DNA from: Bathymodiolus brooksi
Taxonomy: Eukaryota > Mollusca > Bivalvia > Mytilida > Modiolidae
NCBI GenBank assembly: GCA_963680875.1
Contig: OY804590.1
Location: 17,730,886 to 17,794,885 of the forward strand
Length of the DNA stretch: 64,000 nt
Direction: 5' to 3'
The position numbers were made by a program, and so were the translations under genes. The notes under the pieces are model-generated. The model worked only from the letters and a program-made list of their open reading frames with translations. It was not told the DNA's origin and did no database searches. This document shows, one piece after another, positions 1-10,905 of this stretch. Positions within the stretch are counted from its first letter, which is position 1, and each line of letters begins with the position of its first letter.

Positions 1-1010
1 TAAAGCAAATATTTGCGTGTTAGGAGTATCAAACAAACAAACAAACAAACAAACAAACAAAACAAGTCGGAAATATAAAACAAATATGTGTGTGTTAGGA
101 GTAACAAACAAACAAACAAACAAAACAAAACAAAGCAAGTCGGAAATATAAAACAAATATTTGTGTGTTAGGAGTAACAAACAAACAAACAAACAAAACA
201 AAGCAAGTCGGAAATATAAAACAAATATTTGTGTGTTAGGAGTAACAAACAAACAAACAAAACAAAACAAATCAAGTCGGAAATATAAAACAAATATTTG
301 TGTGTTAGGAGTAACAAACAAACAAACAAAACAAAACAAAGCAAGTCGGAAATATAAAACAAATATTTGTGTGTTAGGAGTATCAAACAAACAAACAAAC
401 AAACAAAACAAATCGGAAATATAAAACAAATATTTGTGTGTTAGGAGTAACAAACAAACAAACAGAACAAAACAAAGCAAGTCGGAAATATAAAACAAAT
501 ATTTGTGTGTTAGGAGTAACAAACAAACAAACAAACAAAACAAAACAAAGCAAGTCGGAAATATAAAACAAATATTTGTGTGTTAGGAGTAACAAACAAG
601 CAAACAAAACAAAACAAATCAAGTCGGAAATATAAAACAAATATTTGTGTGTTAGGAGTAACAACCAAACAAACAAAACAAAACAAATCAAGTCGGAAAT
701 ATAAAACAAATATTTGTGTGTTAGGAGTAACAAACAAACAAACAAAACAAAACAAAGCAAGTCGGAAATATAAAACAAATATTTGTGTGTTAGGAGTAAC
801 AAACAAACAAACAAAACAAAACAAATCAAGTCGTAAATATAAAACAAATATTTGTGTGTTAGGAGTAACAAACAAACAAACAAACAAAACAAATCAAAGC
901 AAGTCGGAAATATAAAACAAATATTTGTGTGTTAGGAGTAACAAACAAACAAACAAACAAAACAAAACAAGTCGGAAATATAAAACAAATATTTGTGTGT
1001 TAGGAGTATC
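1..1010. repeat. 69-bp minisatellite, about 14-15 copies
   Basis: Tandem units of about 69 bp, each with the core AAGTCGGAAATATAAAAC, then AAATATTTGTGTGTTAGGAG, then a variable (AAAC)n/(AAAAC)n stretch. The core starts recur near 66, 139, 207, 276, 345, 412, 481, 553, 622, 692, 761, 829, 901 and 970, so the period is 67-73 bp, mostly 69. The array begins at or before base 1, so its full length is not visible. Because 69 is a multiple of three and the unit has frames without stops, long open frames arise on both strands. They repeat a 23-residue unit and are not taken as genes. Confidence 0.95.
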
Positions 1011-1407
1011 AATTTCGCCTCTTTCTACGATTCTTCTATGGGATTTAGAGCTGTTTCGACATTGTGTTATTTTTTGTTTTTCAATTAATTTTTTCAAAAT
1101 TGTATTTTCTGATATCATGTTAAAGCCTACATATATTTAATACAAATCAGATCAATACCTTGCAATGCATCTGTCATAATCATACCATGGATACATGTGG
1201 CGTCCTCATACAAATGTGTTTCAGAACTATGTAAATGCGTAAAGGAAATATTTTATTTAGATGGTGAAAATACAGTTCACAGTTTTCATTTTTTGTAGCA
1301 ACGCATGATTATGTAACTAAGCAATTACATGTATACTAGTTATTTCATCAAAATATGCTCAGGGTACAATATACATGCATCATTAACAAAGACCATAATT
1401 TGACACT
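1011..1407. other. Non-coding, no feature seen
   Basis: AT-rich sequence following the minisatellite. I see no coding frame, RNA gene or repeat here. Confidence 0.5.
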
Positions 1408-1690
1408 ACTACCGGTGAACTGATAGTCTGCTGATGATCATATATCGGTCCTTACTTGAAACACTGTTGTCAATGTAGAGTGTATGATCCGTCCAGTAGT
1501 GTATGTTTCGGCACTGATGTGATGTATGGGATGTATTTATCATTGATAGTTACAGTTCCTTATTATTAATGTCATATTAGTTTTCATATCCTTCCGATAT
1601 AGGTAACATTAGCCAATTTGGCTATTCTGTTTATGCTATTCACAAGTCTTGCTTCCAAAGACTTAAACACCAAACTTAGAATTATTCAGT
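1408..1690 (+). repeat. Dispersed family C, body only
   Basis: Matches the body of the repeat seen more completely at 22268-22585. Shared order: a 'ggtgaact..tagt' block, a 'cggcactga' block, a 'tagttacagttcctta' block, then 'ccttccgatataggtaacatta'-like sequence (22 bp in pieces: CCTTCCGATA, TAGGTAACATTA). The hammerhead-like tail of the family is not recognisable here. Old and diverged. Confidence 0.5.
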
Positions 1691-3055
1691 GAAAGGACAC
1701 CATCAATATGAAAGAACGTGAAATTAAAGGATCGAGTTGTTAGGAGCCCCTTGCATGAAGGATGCCTCATACAAAAACAGGAACAAGTCGGAAAAAAGAG
1801 GAGCTAAGTTGGTACACATAGAAATGCAGATGTCCTATTGAAAAAACCTACACCAAACACAATAAATATCTTGCAAATCAAAATATGGAGCATTTGGATG
1901 ATAAGTTTCAGAATTTGTTTTATTAGAATCAGAGTGGGTTTTTACATTGATACTGTCTGTTGATCTTATATTGTGAATCCCATCATATATCATATATACT
2001 AATGAGGCATTGCGTATGCAACTACATTTGCACTTAAAAATGTATTTAAAAATAATTACATTACTTCCGTTTTTCATTGAAATGTTACAATATGATTGCT
2101 TATGAAGTGGCTACATGATTATAAAAGAGATGTTTTACATCCCAATAAAACTCAAACCTGAACTTGCACGTGCCTCCATGACGACGTCAGATGTAAACAA
2201 TCAATGGCGTAGTAATTTCCAACAGCAAATAATCTAACACAAATACAATTCACAACGAAAAATTCAACTATATTAAATTTTGCTGTGATTTAAATGTAAT
2301 TATAACAATTGAATGCATTTTGTTTTTAATAGACGCTTTTACATGCCAATAAAACTACAAAAAAAATGCATTCAATTCTTAAGTATTGATCTTGATTTAT
2401 CGAAATACCCTTGATGTTCGCTCATCGCTTCAATACATGCAATATTCACCAAAAGGAACTGTTTTAATCTTCCAGGAAGGTAAATTTGTTTCGTCTTGTG
2501 TAAATTCAATAAATAGCATCTTTTTATATGAATTCACTTATCGCATATATCCCTTTCCATTTTCCTCAAGAGAGAACAATTGAAAATTATGGTGAGCATT
2601 ATGCATTCAAATGCAATAGAGATAGAAGTGACACGGGCACGTTCGCTATTCCAATTTAATTGATTGTTTTTATCTTGAAGAACAAGAGTTGATTCCAGGA
2701 AAAGGAAAATGATTATTTAATTTCAAAGTTTTAATTAAGGATCCTGTTGATTTTGACAAAATGTCGACTGATCAATCTAAATAAAACCTCATCAGCATGC
2801 CATGCATGTTAATCCATCAATCTGTTCTTTATTTAACGTACAAATAGACATACCAAGTCCGTATTTTTGAAACTCCACGTTGATAGAGTTCAGGGATAGT
2901 TTATGTTGAATAATTATTAGCTTGCCTTTCTGTAATTACGTTGTATATGGTAATTTAAAACAATGGACGATCCTTCTGTCACTAGAGGTTACTCCGTATC
3001 AAATGAAAGTTTAAACGGCGGTGATCAACAATCAACAAAAACCAACAAAGCGAAA
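1691..3055. other. Non-coding, no clear feature
   Basis: AT-rich. Two short related blocks, TTTTACATCCCAATAAAACT near 2132 and TTTTACATGCCAATAAAACT near 2338, form a direct repeat about 206 bp apart. Short open frames here show no domain and are not called. Confidence 0.5.
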
Positions 3056-3740
3056 CAATCACAATAACATTAAATCATTAGACTTTTCTACCATCTACAT
3101 AAGTATACCCCATTCAAGACTAAACGACAGATTAAAAGAATTAGTGCAACTGTGTATTAATAAAACGAATGGCCAACCTTGTCATATTAAGAGACAAATC
3201 TGATATCATCAAAATGCCCGAGTTTCTGATGGACAACATATTTGTTATGTATGGTGGACGTCATTTCTATGGGTACAAATTGTCCTCCCCTTTTCGCCGA
3301 CTCCCCTTTTGGCAGACTTGATACATGGGTTTCTCAATTAAAGCGAAAAAAAGCTAGCCCTGTCCTTTGATTTCACATTGCGCTATATATATGATGTCCT
3401 TTTTACTAAATAATTCTAAGTTTGGTGATTTTATTGATTGCATCTATCCCATTGAGCTTGAAATAAAGGATGCCACATATAGAGCTAGGGTTGATGCTTA
3501 TCTCGACATTAACCTCGAAATTGATAGTAAAGACAGCTAAAGAACGAGACATTACGACAAAGGAGAAGATATCAATTTTCCCATTATGAACTTTCCAATT
3601 GTATGTAGCAAAATTCCAGCAGCCCATCCATATAGAGTGCATGTCTCTCAGTTGATCAGATATTACAGGAATTCTGGTTCCTATCATGATATCATTGACA
3701 AAGAATTACCGCGAACAATAAAGCTGCTGATCAATAAATA
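3056..3740 (+). pseudogene. Very old Naiad-like reverse transcriptase remnant
   Basis: Recognised by aligning its translated pieces with the RT of the better Naiad copies in this window. In order: LDFSTIYISIPHSRLNDRLK near 3078 (motif A, aspartate kept); LMDNIFVMYGGRHF near 3222; a broken GTNCAP-like block near 3275; FDFTLRYIYDVLF near 3370, where the catalytic YIDD has become YIYD; YPIELEIKDATY near 3450; then the C-terminal INFPIMNFP and VHVSQLIRYYRNSGSYHDII near 3640-3700. Many stops and frameshifts separate them. It is more diverged than the other copies and may be a different subfamily. No nuclease or linker part is seen upstream. Confidence 0.7.
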
Positions 3741-3882
3741 AAATAAATAAAGCAAGGCTTCTTAATTTCTAAGTTGAAGTCATCATTTCGAAAGTTTACG
3801 GTCTGCACCTGGCTAATCGTTACTGAATATATGTGTCACAAATGACTAGAGATATATTCCATTTATTGTTATCACAAGCCTG

Positions 3883-4131
3883 TCCTTTCCTCATTCATGA
3901 CATATCACCGCCTTTGTGACAAAAGTAACACACTGAGAGCGACTAGTAGTGCAAGAACTGCTAATTCTTCCAGAAAACCTGAGTTCACCTTCGGTTTTAG
4001 TGGGGTTCGTTTTCCGCGCTTTTTTGTTTTCTGCGTAGTGTTTTGTAGATTATTGTTTGTCTTGTTGTTTTTTTCCATTTGATCATTGCATTGTCTGTTC
4101 TGCGTCCATGGACGGCTTCTGATTACCTCTT
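3883..4131 (+). repeat. Dispersed family B copy
   Basis: One of at least eight diverged copies in the window. The family runs TCCTCATTCATGACATATCA, ..GAGTTCACC.., GTGGGGTTCGT, GTAGTGTTTTGTAGAT, TTGTTTGTC.., CATTGTCTGT, CGGCTTCTGATT, CTTTGGTATCTT. I recall very similar sequence in mussel genomes and transcript ends; that is memory, not a search. Its 3' tail is amplified in the adjoining 35-bp array. Confidence 0.7.
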
Positions 4132-4424
4132 TGGTATCTTAGATTTACGGCTTCTGATTACCTCTTTGGTATCTTAGACTTACGGCTTCTGATTACCTCT
4201 TTAGTATCTTAGATTTACTCTTTTGATTACATCTTTGGTATCTTAGATTTACGGCTTCTGATTACCCCTTTGGTATCTTAGAATTACGGCTTCTGATTAC
4301 CTCTTTGGTATCTTATATTTACGGCTTCTGATTACATCTTTGGTATCTTAGATTTACGGCTTCTGATTACCACTTTGGTATCTTAGATTTACGGCTTCTG
4401 ATTACACCTTTGGTATCTTCAAAC
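4110..4424 (+). repeat. 35-bp minisatellite, 9 copies
   Basis: Units beginning ACGGCTTCTGATTACC start at 4112, 4147, 4182, about 4217, 4251, 4286, 4321, 4356 and 4391. The unit is the terminal segment of dispersed family B, and the array ends in the normal family continuation (TCTTCAAACTTTTCT), so it looks like an in-place expansion of that tail. Confidence 0.95.
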
Positions 4425-4579
4425 TTTTCTGTCCACATATCATCTCAAATCATTGAACACAAAAACACCACGACATATTGCGTGGCAAATCCAGGTCTTA
4501 GTGATAGTGCTGTACATGTGATATGTTATTCTTTATAATAAACGAGATGAGAACTGTACATTTCTTATTGTGTAAAAAG

Positions 4580-4735
4580 GGTGGTCGGTGTCGGAGTGGT
4601 TAAGGTCGTTGAGAAGACTATCATCATGAACGTGTGTTTGAAACTCGATACATGACCCTAATTGTTGTGATTACCAGAGACCCGTCCAATTTCAGTGATC
4701 ACTTTAGTATAGCTGCTCAGTAACGTCCCTTAATG
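4580..4735 (+). repeat. tRNA-derived SINE, Ser/Leu-like head
   Basis: A pol III box A-like string GTGTCGGAGTGGTTAAGG lies near 4590 and a box B-like GTGTTTGAAACTC near 4637, the spacing of a class II (Ser/Leu) tRNA. The 3' part of the acceptor stem does not pair well and unrelated tail sequence follows, so this is read as a SINE head or tRNA pseudogene rather than a tRNA gene. Confidence 0.5.
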
Positions 4736-4736
4736 T

Positions 4737-4812
4737 CTCAACCACATCGCTGGTTAGCGTGCTCGTCACGGGTGCAATAGATTGTGGATTCGAGCTTTGG
4801 TCAGGTCAATAA
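4737..4812 (+). repeat. SINE-A head fragment
   Basis: CATCGCTGGTTAGCGTG, then AGATTGTGGATTCGAGC, matches the tRNA-like head of the SINE at 33255-33625. It stops where Naiad copy 1 begins, so the Naiad may have inserted into it. Confidence 0.6.
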
Positions 4813-4836
4813 ATTCCTTTTAAAAAGTCTATTTAA

Positions 4837-5760
4837 ATCCCAATATTTCAAATATGCTCGAATTACTCGGCCTTGCATTACGTTTTTCATACACTCTGTG
4901 GACTTTTGTATGTTGGTGAAACTCGTCAAACATTGCGAAGTAGGATGAGCCAACATCGATATTATGCAAAAGATCCCAAATACAGGATTTTGTATAATCA
5001 TTTCAATCAACCGGGTCATGACCGCTGTTTGACGATGAAAGTTCGAATCATCGAGAAGATTTACCATCATACAAACAGTCCTATACTTAATACACCTTAC
5101 CGTACCGATAGAGAGTTGCTTTGGATAAAAGAATTAGGCACTGCAATGCCTTACGGTTGCAATGATAACATCAAAGGAGTGGGAAATTTGTCAAGTCCTG
5201 GATGCAACGAAATCAACGTGATGAGCCTTTTTAATACTATTCCAAGAACGGAACGTAGCCATGGCCATAAAAGAATTCTACATCCTAATGTTAAAATGTC
5301 CTCTAAACCAAGAACGTTACAAGATACTTTTAATGATTTACTTTCTAATATACAGAAACCTTTTGGAATTCATCATATTCGTACAATCTTATTTTCACTA
5401 CTTGTAAACTACCTCAAAGATCTTAGGGATTTTGGACTTGACAAAGGAGGCGTAGATCCTTTTTCTCCTAAGTACAGATTGTCTAGTATTATATGTGACG
5501 TGGCGTCCCTTCGTCTTTTTAAACCAGTTCGATAAGAACCTCTTCATGATAACAACAGAAAATTCCTCCATATTCCGTTTGCTAACAAAGGAATCGATGC
5601 TATTAACATCAGCAACATTTTTAATAGAAAAGAGGTCGTAAACGAAATTCCCCCATATTTCAAAAATCAATCTGTTCCCATTATCTCCTATAGCTACACT
5701 AACAGCATTGGCCGTAAAAATTTCAACTACAAAGAAGTATTGCAAGATATTAACATATAA
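4837..5760 (+). pseudogene. Naiad N-terminal GIY-YIG endonuclease, broken
   Basis: In Penelope-like elements the GIY-YIG nuclease nicks target DNA for insertion. The core is visible as LCGLLYVGETRQTLRSRMSQ (4900-4960): Cys, the degenerate 'GLLYVG' form of GIY-YIG, the Arg of the TLRSR helix, and the following His. NHFNQPGHD near 5020 supplies further His residues, in keeping with the CCHH pattern of these nucleases, and ELLWIKELGTAMPYGCND (near 5113) is the C-terminal part. An open stretch continues to a TAA at 5533-5535, then the same frame goes on to a second TAA at 5758-5760, just before the CxC linker. No start codon is credible because the 5' end is missing: the frame is open only from 4837, after the TAA at 4834-4836. 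Confidence 0.85.
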
Positions 5761-5975
5761 GAGTACCTTAAGAACCCTCTGACTTGTGACTGCTCCCACT
5801 CTCCTTTTCAATACAACCCATCTGGACATGTAATCACTGTTGATCTGAATATCATTCAACATGAGAGTCTCCGTAAGGTGATTTCTCATGTTCCTAAATT
5901 CAGAGAACCTCAACACATCAATTGGAAACATAATTTCAAGATAATTATGGATGCTGTTGAAGATTATTGCCAGAA
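5761..5975 (+). pseudogene. Naiad CxC linker domain
   Basis: Continues in the nuclease frame after the 5758 stop. It contains LTCDCSHSPFQYNPSGHVIT, with the CxC cysteines at 5785-5787 and 5791-5793, then VISHVPKFREPQHINW and VEDYCQKV. The CxC motif between nuclease and RT is the hallmark used for the permuted Penelope-like clade. The frame is lost near 5975, where the sequence must shift by one to enter the RT frame. Confidence 0.8.
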
Positions 5976-7468
5976 GGTGGACAAAGAGAGAAGTAGACCA
6001 AGATCCTGAGTTAGAGTCCTTGTCAGACTGGGTTAGAACAATTAGGTCTCTAGTACAAGGTCGGATTCACAAACTCAAAAATTGTGTTAATAGTCGACCT
6101 ATGCCTGTATTTAAAGACCAAGAAGCTGTTAAGTGTCTTTCCTCTCTTCATGACAAATATGTTATCGTTCCTGCGGACAAGGCTTCCAACAATATCGTGT
6201 TTGTATGTAAATCATATTACTTCGAATGCCTAATCGAGGAATTAGGCATAAATAGCAACACCTCTAGTAATACCACATACAAACCTACTTCGTTCGACAA
6301 AGATGAAATCCTAGCTAACGACAGATCATTCATGATCTCTTTAAACATTCCCTCTGGTAAAGAGTCTGAGGATTTACCCTATTTATATTGGATACCTAAA
6401 CTCCATAAGACACCATGCAAAGAAAGGTACATAGCGGGATCATCAACTTGTTCGACGAAAGAATTGTCTATTCACCTGACAAAGATTCTGTCTGCAGTAA
6501 AAGAGGGACAACAGAAATATTGTGAAACTGTTTACTCGCGTAGTGGCATAAATCACATGTGGATTTTGAAAAACTCTAAAGATCTTTTGGATAACCTGAA
6601 ATCAAGATCTTTCTCTCAGGTATCCTCCATCAAAACTTTTGATTTTTCAACTCTATATACCACCATACCGCATGACAAATTAAAAAACCCGCTTAAAAGA
6701 AACAATTCATAAAGCTTTCAGTCATAGAAATTATGGCTCAAAATGTGTTGTGTTAGGCTACAATTCCACATATTTTTCAAACAAAATTCAAAAAGGTAAA
6801 ACATGCTACTCCGAGGAACAAGTGATCAGTATGCTGGAGTTCCTCATCGATAACATATTTGTCTCCTTTGGAGGGACACTGTTTCAGCCGGTCGTCGGCA
6901 TACCAATGGGTACGAATTGTGCCCCTCTTCTAGCCGTTTTATTTTTATACTCATATGAGTCGGAGTTTCTTCAAAAGCTTGTAAAAGATAAGAAGATTCA
7001 TGAGGCTAGAGCCTTTAATTTCACATACAGGTATATTGATGACGTTTTATCTATCAAAAATTCTAGATTTGCAGAATTTCTTCCATTGATATATCCTCCA
7101 CAGCTGGAAGTTAAAGAGACCACCGATACAGCTTCGTCCGCATCATTTTTGGACTTATACCTCGAATTTGACGACAGTAGTCAACTCAGTATTTTCCAAA
7201 CATGTGCAGCAATATACCAGCTTCTCCTGCATATGGTATTTACATCTCGCAATTGATTCGCTATGCAAGGGCCAATAGCAATTATTCTGATTTCCTGAAA
7301 CGTCATCTTCATCTGAGAAACAGGCTACTGGACCAGGGCTATAAAAAGATTCGCCTTATTCGATCTCTTAAAAAGTTTATATTCCGATACCAATATCTTG
7401 TCGAAATATATTCCGTCTCTGCAGAAAAAATTATAAGCGATGCATTTTCATATAGTGAAAATGTATAA
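5976..7468 (+). pseudogene. Naiad reverse transcriptase, frameshifted
   Basis: Penelope-type RT copies element RNA into DNA at the nick made by the nuclease. Seen in order: ELESLSDWVRTIRSLVQGRI; PYLYWIPKLHKTPCKERYI (fingers); motif A FDFSTLYTTIP with its aspartate (about 6638); then a one-base insertion in an A-run at 6682-6688 that ends the frame at 6712; PMGTNCAPLLAVLFLYSYE (motif B, with ADLF changed to AVLF relative to copy 2); RYIDDVLSI (motif C, about 7030-7053, catalytic DD intact); FLDLYLEFDD. A 46-bp deletion after ..DDSSQLS shifts the frame again. The C-terminal part from MCSNIPASPAYG to FSYSENV is in the frame starting at 7202. Both palm aspartate motifs survive although the gene is broken. 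Confidence 0.85.
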
Positions 7469-7845
7469 AGATAAAGAAGTCCAAATGTCAAGGATTTTTT
7501 TTTTTTTTTGTCAATGTGTGACGTAAAAATATTTTTGACATTTACGTCACCGAATATGGTACTGCTTTGACAACTATTTTACCTATTTTGTTCCTGTATT
7601 TAAATACTGTTACAGTGTCAGCCGGAACCTTTGAACCGTAATGAGATCGGGAGGTTTGGCGCCTTAAAATCTGATTCAACCCACCATTTCTTTAGAAATG
7701 CCTGTACCAAGTCAGGGTCATTACGGTTTTCACAGTTTTCCGGTTGTTGACTGATTTTGTCTGTTTATATAATTATGAGTTTTGACTTTCCCTCTGTAAG
7801 ATTGTTCGGAGTTCGGTAATTTTGTTATTACCCTTATTGTTCATA

Positions 7846-8674
7846 TGTCTTTAAATTTAAATTGTAATTGTTTTGACTTAATACAAAATATTAATTAAAT
7901 GCTTTAATCGTAGTTACGTTGTTACAATAATATCAACCTTATGTTGAAAACCTGAATTCTCATATGACATAGGTTTATGAGTATTTAACTCCACATTGAA
8001 CAATACGTCAGTCATATCCTGGCGGTCGGTTTTATATTGTGCGCAAATCGAACTCATATCTTTAGTTAAGTAGTGATATAATTAATTACGTAGGACGATG
8101 ATAATCCAATTATATGATATAATTAATTGCGTAGGAAGATGATAATCCCATTATCATATGATCACGACCCATGAATTCCACTTGATGACAAATTAAATCA
8201 CGTTAAGCAAATAAGGGTAAATATTTTATGCGATAGTCTCAGTTGAAAAAAGTGAAGATGCTTATATGGGTCATCCTAGGAAGAATATTAACTATAGAAT
8301 ATAGTTGACATCGATTTCAGTACAGTGATTTTCTGGACAGAGCTCAGCTTTTGACCCAAAAGCTACTCAAATAAGGTAAAATTGTCTAGAAATTCCCTGT
8401 ACTGGCACAAGCTCTAGAGTAACATATGAGTTGTGACAAATGACATTTCACAAAGTAAGATTTGTCTCTACCAATAACAAGATACTGATACTTTTGTTCT
8501 CCGTTCGGCGTTGATAAGCAACGCTGATTCAATTCTTTAATTCTAGATTTTAGTAGCATATATGGATGAGTGGTATATAAGGTCGAGAAATCAAACGTTT
8601 CACAGTTACATGACCTGTGAGCTTTACATGGAAGTAATCATAGGTAAATTACATATACTTTTTGTGAAAAGAAA
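7846..8674. other. Non-coding with a 41-bp tandem duplication
   Basis: No coding signal. Two adjacent units beginning GATATAATTAATTRCGTAGG lie at 8075-8115 and 8116-8156. A stub of the SINE-B tail (TATCCTGGCGGTCGGTTTTA) is visible near 8015. Confidence 0.6.
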
Positions 8675-8802
8675 GTTTAAACAGTGATGGTCAGTAAATC
8701 CACTAATGCAATGTCAACAACCTCTCATCTTAACTAAAATCTACTTAACTCGCTGAACATAGATATGACAAACGACGTTGGAAATCCAGGTTTGGCTTGT
8801 AC

Positions 8803-9286
8803 CGGTGTCGTATAGTAAACCTTCGCATAGGAAACCTTCCCCCGGAATGTTTACTATATAGTAATCCTTCTCCCAGATACTTTACTATATAGTAAATATT
8901 CCCCCGGGGGAAAATGTACTATATAGCAAACATTCCCCCATCCATAGCCGATCATCCCCCCTGATAGTTTGCTATATAGTAAATGTTCCCCCTTAATCCG
9001 GATAATTACTATTGATACGGAATTTAGCACCTTAATCGTGTTAATTTTAATTGCTATATACCATTAATTATATCCGGTTATGATTAAAAGGTTAAAAAAA
9101 TGTACGGAGGCATCTTGCAGTATTTGAGTAGGTAGGAAGGTTTACTATGCGGTAAAAATACTTGACTGATTTTGTCTGTTTATATAATTATGAGTTTTGA
9201 CTTTCCCTTTATAAGATTGTTCGGAGTTCGGTAATTTTGTTATTACCTTTATCTACTATGGGGGAAGGTTTACTCTATGACACCGG
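8803..9286. mobile_element. Non-autonomous TIR element, copy A
   Basis: Begins CCGGTGTCGTATAGTAAACC and ends with the inverted counterpart GGTTTACTCTATGACACCGG, giving terminal inverted repeats of about 20 bp with two mismatches. The interior is a series of CTATATAG palindromes separated by runs of C or G (ATTCCCCC). No transposase frame, so it would depend on another element. A clear target-site duplication is not visible. A Naiad 3' fragment sits inside at 9158-9251. Confidence 0.75.
9158..9251 (+). mobile_element. Solo 3' end of a Naiad element
   Basis: Matches the last 94 bp or so of the Naiad 3' untranslated region (TTGACTGATTTTGTCTGTTT to GTTATTACC). In copy B the corresponding place holds a different sequence of roughly 28 bp, so the fragment arrived, or replaced that stretch, after the 2.4-kb duplication. 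It is an extreme 5' truncation. Confidence 0.9.
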
Positions 9287-9289
9287 CAC

Positions 9290-10367
9290 ACACATACAGA
9301 TATGGCGGTTAATGTGATACCAATCCTCCCCAGTGGTTTCACTGTGATTTGTTTTATATTATCCATTTGACATTTTACTATAGCAATTATATTGATTCCT
9401 CCCCATGTAACAATTACCTCTTTAGAAATACATAGTAGATATAATGCGTTCTAATTACTAAATTATAATGATATCAATTATGGGAGTAAAACAAATTGTC
9501 ATTATTGGTGTGATTCTTTAGTAAAAATGTTTTAGCAGTGTTTGGCAAACTATGGTCCCATGCCAATTTAAAACACTTTGAAGATACAAAAGGCCACATG
9601 GTTAATAAAATGTTAACATAATTTCGATTTGCCGTACATTGACGAAAGCCATCCATCTTCCATATACGAGGCTGCAAAAATCACATACCAGTTTGAGAAA
9701 TCGTTTGTGATTATTTACGCACATCAAAATGTTTTTACATTTGATGTGAAATTAGATAAAATACATGTCAATGTGTTTTATATGTTACATTTGCCCATAA
9801 AGGAAGTTTTAACTCGACCACCGTACATGAACCAGGAAGTAATATAACAATGTCAAACATGGAGTATTTTTGGAAATCATTTCCACGAAATCATTTCAGA
9901 ACGTTCATTTAAACAATTATCTAATGCACTTCCTTGTTCTAATGTCTTTGTTATGTAACTTATACTAGAAGCCCTTCTTCCTTGTACATGCATTGTATAT
10001 GTAATGACTATTAAATTGTTAAGAATGTGTTGGTGTCAAGGTTTGACTAGGAAATAACTTTGATAGAAATATCAAATATCGTACGAACTATTCAGAATGA
10101 TGAAATTCAAGATCATAACTATAATTACAGCAATTCACTTTGAAGCTTAATCCATGTACAAAAGAGGATGCGTCAATTACTTGACTGTTTGTTAATACAG
10201 TAGATTTATACAATATCAACGTTGCTCACATAATATTTTACCGTCACGACAGATCAGATCGATTAATATTTCTACGTCATGAAGTAAATCTAATACACAG
10301 ACGTACTAATATATCACCATCCTTGAATGACGTCATACATGTAGCATGGCAATGAATATTAGGTTGG
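9290..10367. other. Non-coding part of duplication copy A
   Basis: Short open frames (for example 9629-9847) are disrupted in the matching part of copy B (around 12000-12220), which argues against a conserved protein. Nothing else recognised. Confidence 0.55.
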
Positions 10368-10510
10368 GGCGTTAGTAGGATTCGCGTTTCTCGATCTATA
10401 TAATGTTTTGCATATCGTTGTTTGACCTTTTGCCCTTAAGTTTTTTACCATTGTATGCTCGAGTTACGGCTTCTGGTTGCCCCTTTGGTATCCTCAAGCT
10501 TTTCTCAATT
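10368..10510 (+). repeat. Dispersed family B copy
   Basis: GATTCGCGTTTCTCGATCT, TTTTGCATATCGTTGTTTGA, TACGGCTTCTGGTTGCCCC, TTTGGTATCCTCAAGC. The same copy is present in the duplicate at 12730-12875. Confidence 0.75.
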
Positions 10511-10774
10511 AATTTGATCATCCCCACATAATAATTATTAAGACAGTTATAATTGTTGATACAGACATTAGTGCTACAAGTAGAACAGCAGCGAGGTAAA
10601 TAGGACGCGCAGTGATACACGTTGTAGTTATCTATGTCGATACCTTTAAATCTGACGTTACTGTTTTACTGATTAAGTGATAATGTCATTGACGTCATAC
10701 AGAACGATACTCTTTTCAATACCGGAGTCAATATATTGTTATTAATATTATCCCTCAGTGAGATCAAAGGAACA

Positions 10775-10905
10775 ATGTATGATAATTTTGAAGATACCAA
10801 ACGGCTGACAAGAAACCGTAATTCGAAGAAGGACAGACAAAGCAATGGTCAAATGAAAGAGGACAAACAAGATTCTACAAAACACTACACAGAAAACTTT
10901 AATTA
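10775..10905 (-). repeat. Dispersed family B copy, inverted
   Basis: Reverse complement of the family B tail: GAAGATACCAAACGGC, then AAACCGTAATTCGAAGAAGG, ..CAAAACACTACACAGAAAAC. Together with 10368-10510 it forms a loose inverted pair about 265 bp apart. The pair is repeated in copy B at 12730-12875 and 13155-13275. Confidence 0.7.

Larger units (their letters stand above)
4835..7845 (+). mobile_element. Penelope-like retroelement, Naiad type, copy 1
   Basis: The domain order is GIY-YIG nuclease, then a short linker with a CxC motif, then reverse transcriptase. This permuted order, with the nuclease first, is described for the Naiad/Chlamys clade of Penelope-like elements, and invertebrate occurrence points to Naiad. 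The coding part ends at 7468. A 3' untranslated segment of about 375 bp follows and ends ..GTTATTACCCTTATT near 7845. The same 3' segment is found after copy 2 (to 19003) and, as solo fragments, at 9158-9251 and 40682-40905. The 5' end is cut: the frame meets a stop at 4834 just before the nuclease core, next to a SINE head. The coding region carries at least two in-frame TAA stops, several frameshifts and a 46-bp deletion, so the copy is dead. Confidence 0.88.

Noticed and set aside
1..1010. CRISPR array
   Set aside because: Units are contiguous near-identical tandem repeats with no unique spacers of constant length, and the genome is eukaryotic.
161..1140. Apparent coding frames on both strands across the left end
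   Set aside because: They are reading-frame artefacts of the 69-bp tandem repeat; the protein is a 23-residue repeat with no family.
4580..4660. Functional tRNA-Ser or tRNA-Leu gene
   Set aside because: Boxes A and B are recognisable but the acceptor and T stems do not pair properly and SINE-like sequence follows.
5533..5760. Selenocysteine readthrough in Naiad copy 1
   Set aside because: Clam Naiads are reported to use selenocysteine, but the in-frame stops in the nuclease and linker region here are TAA, not TGA, and no SECIS-like hairpin was evident by eye.
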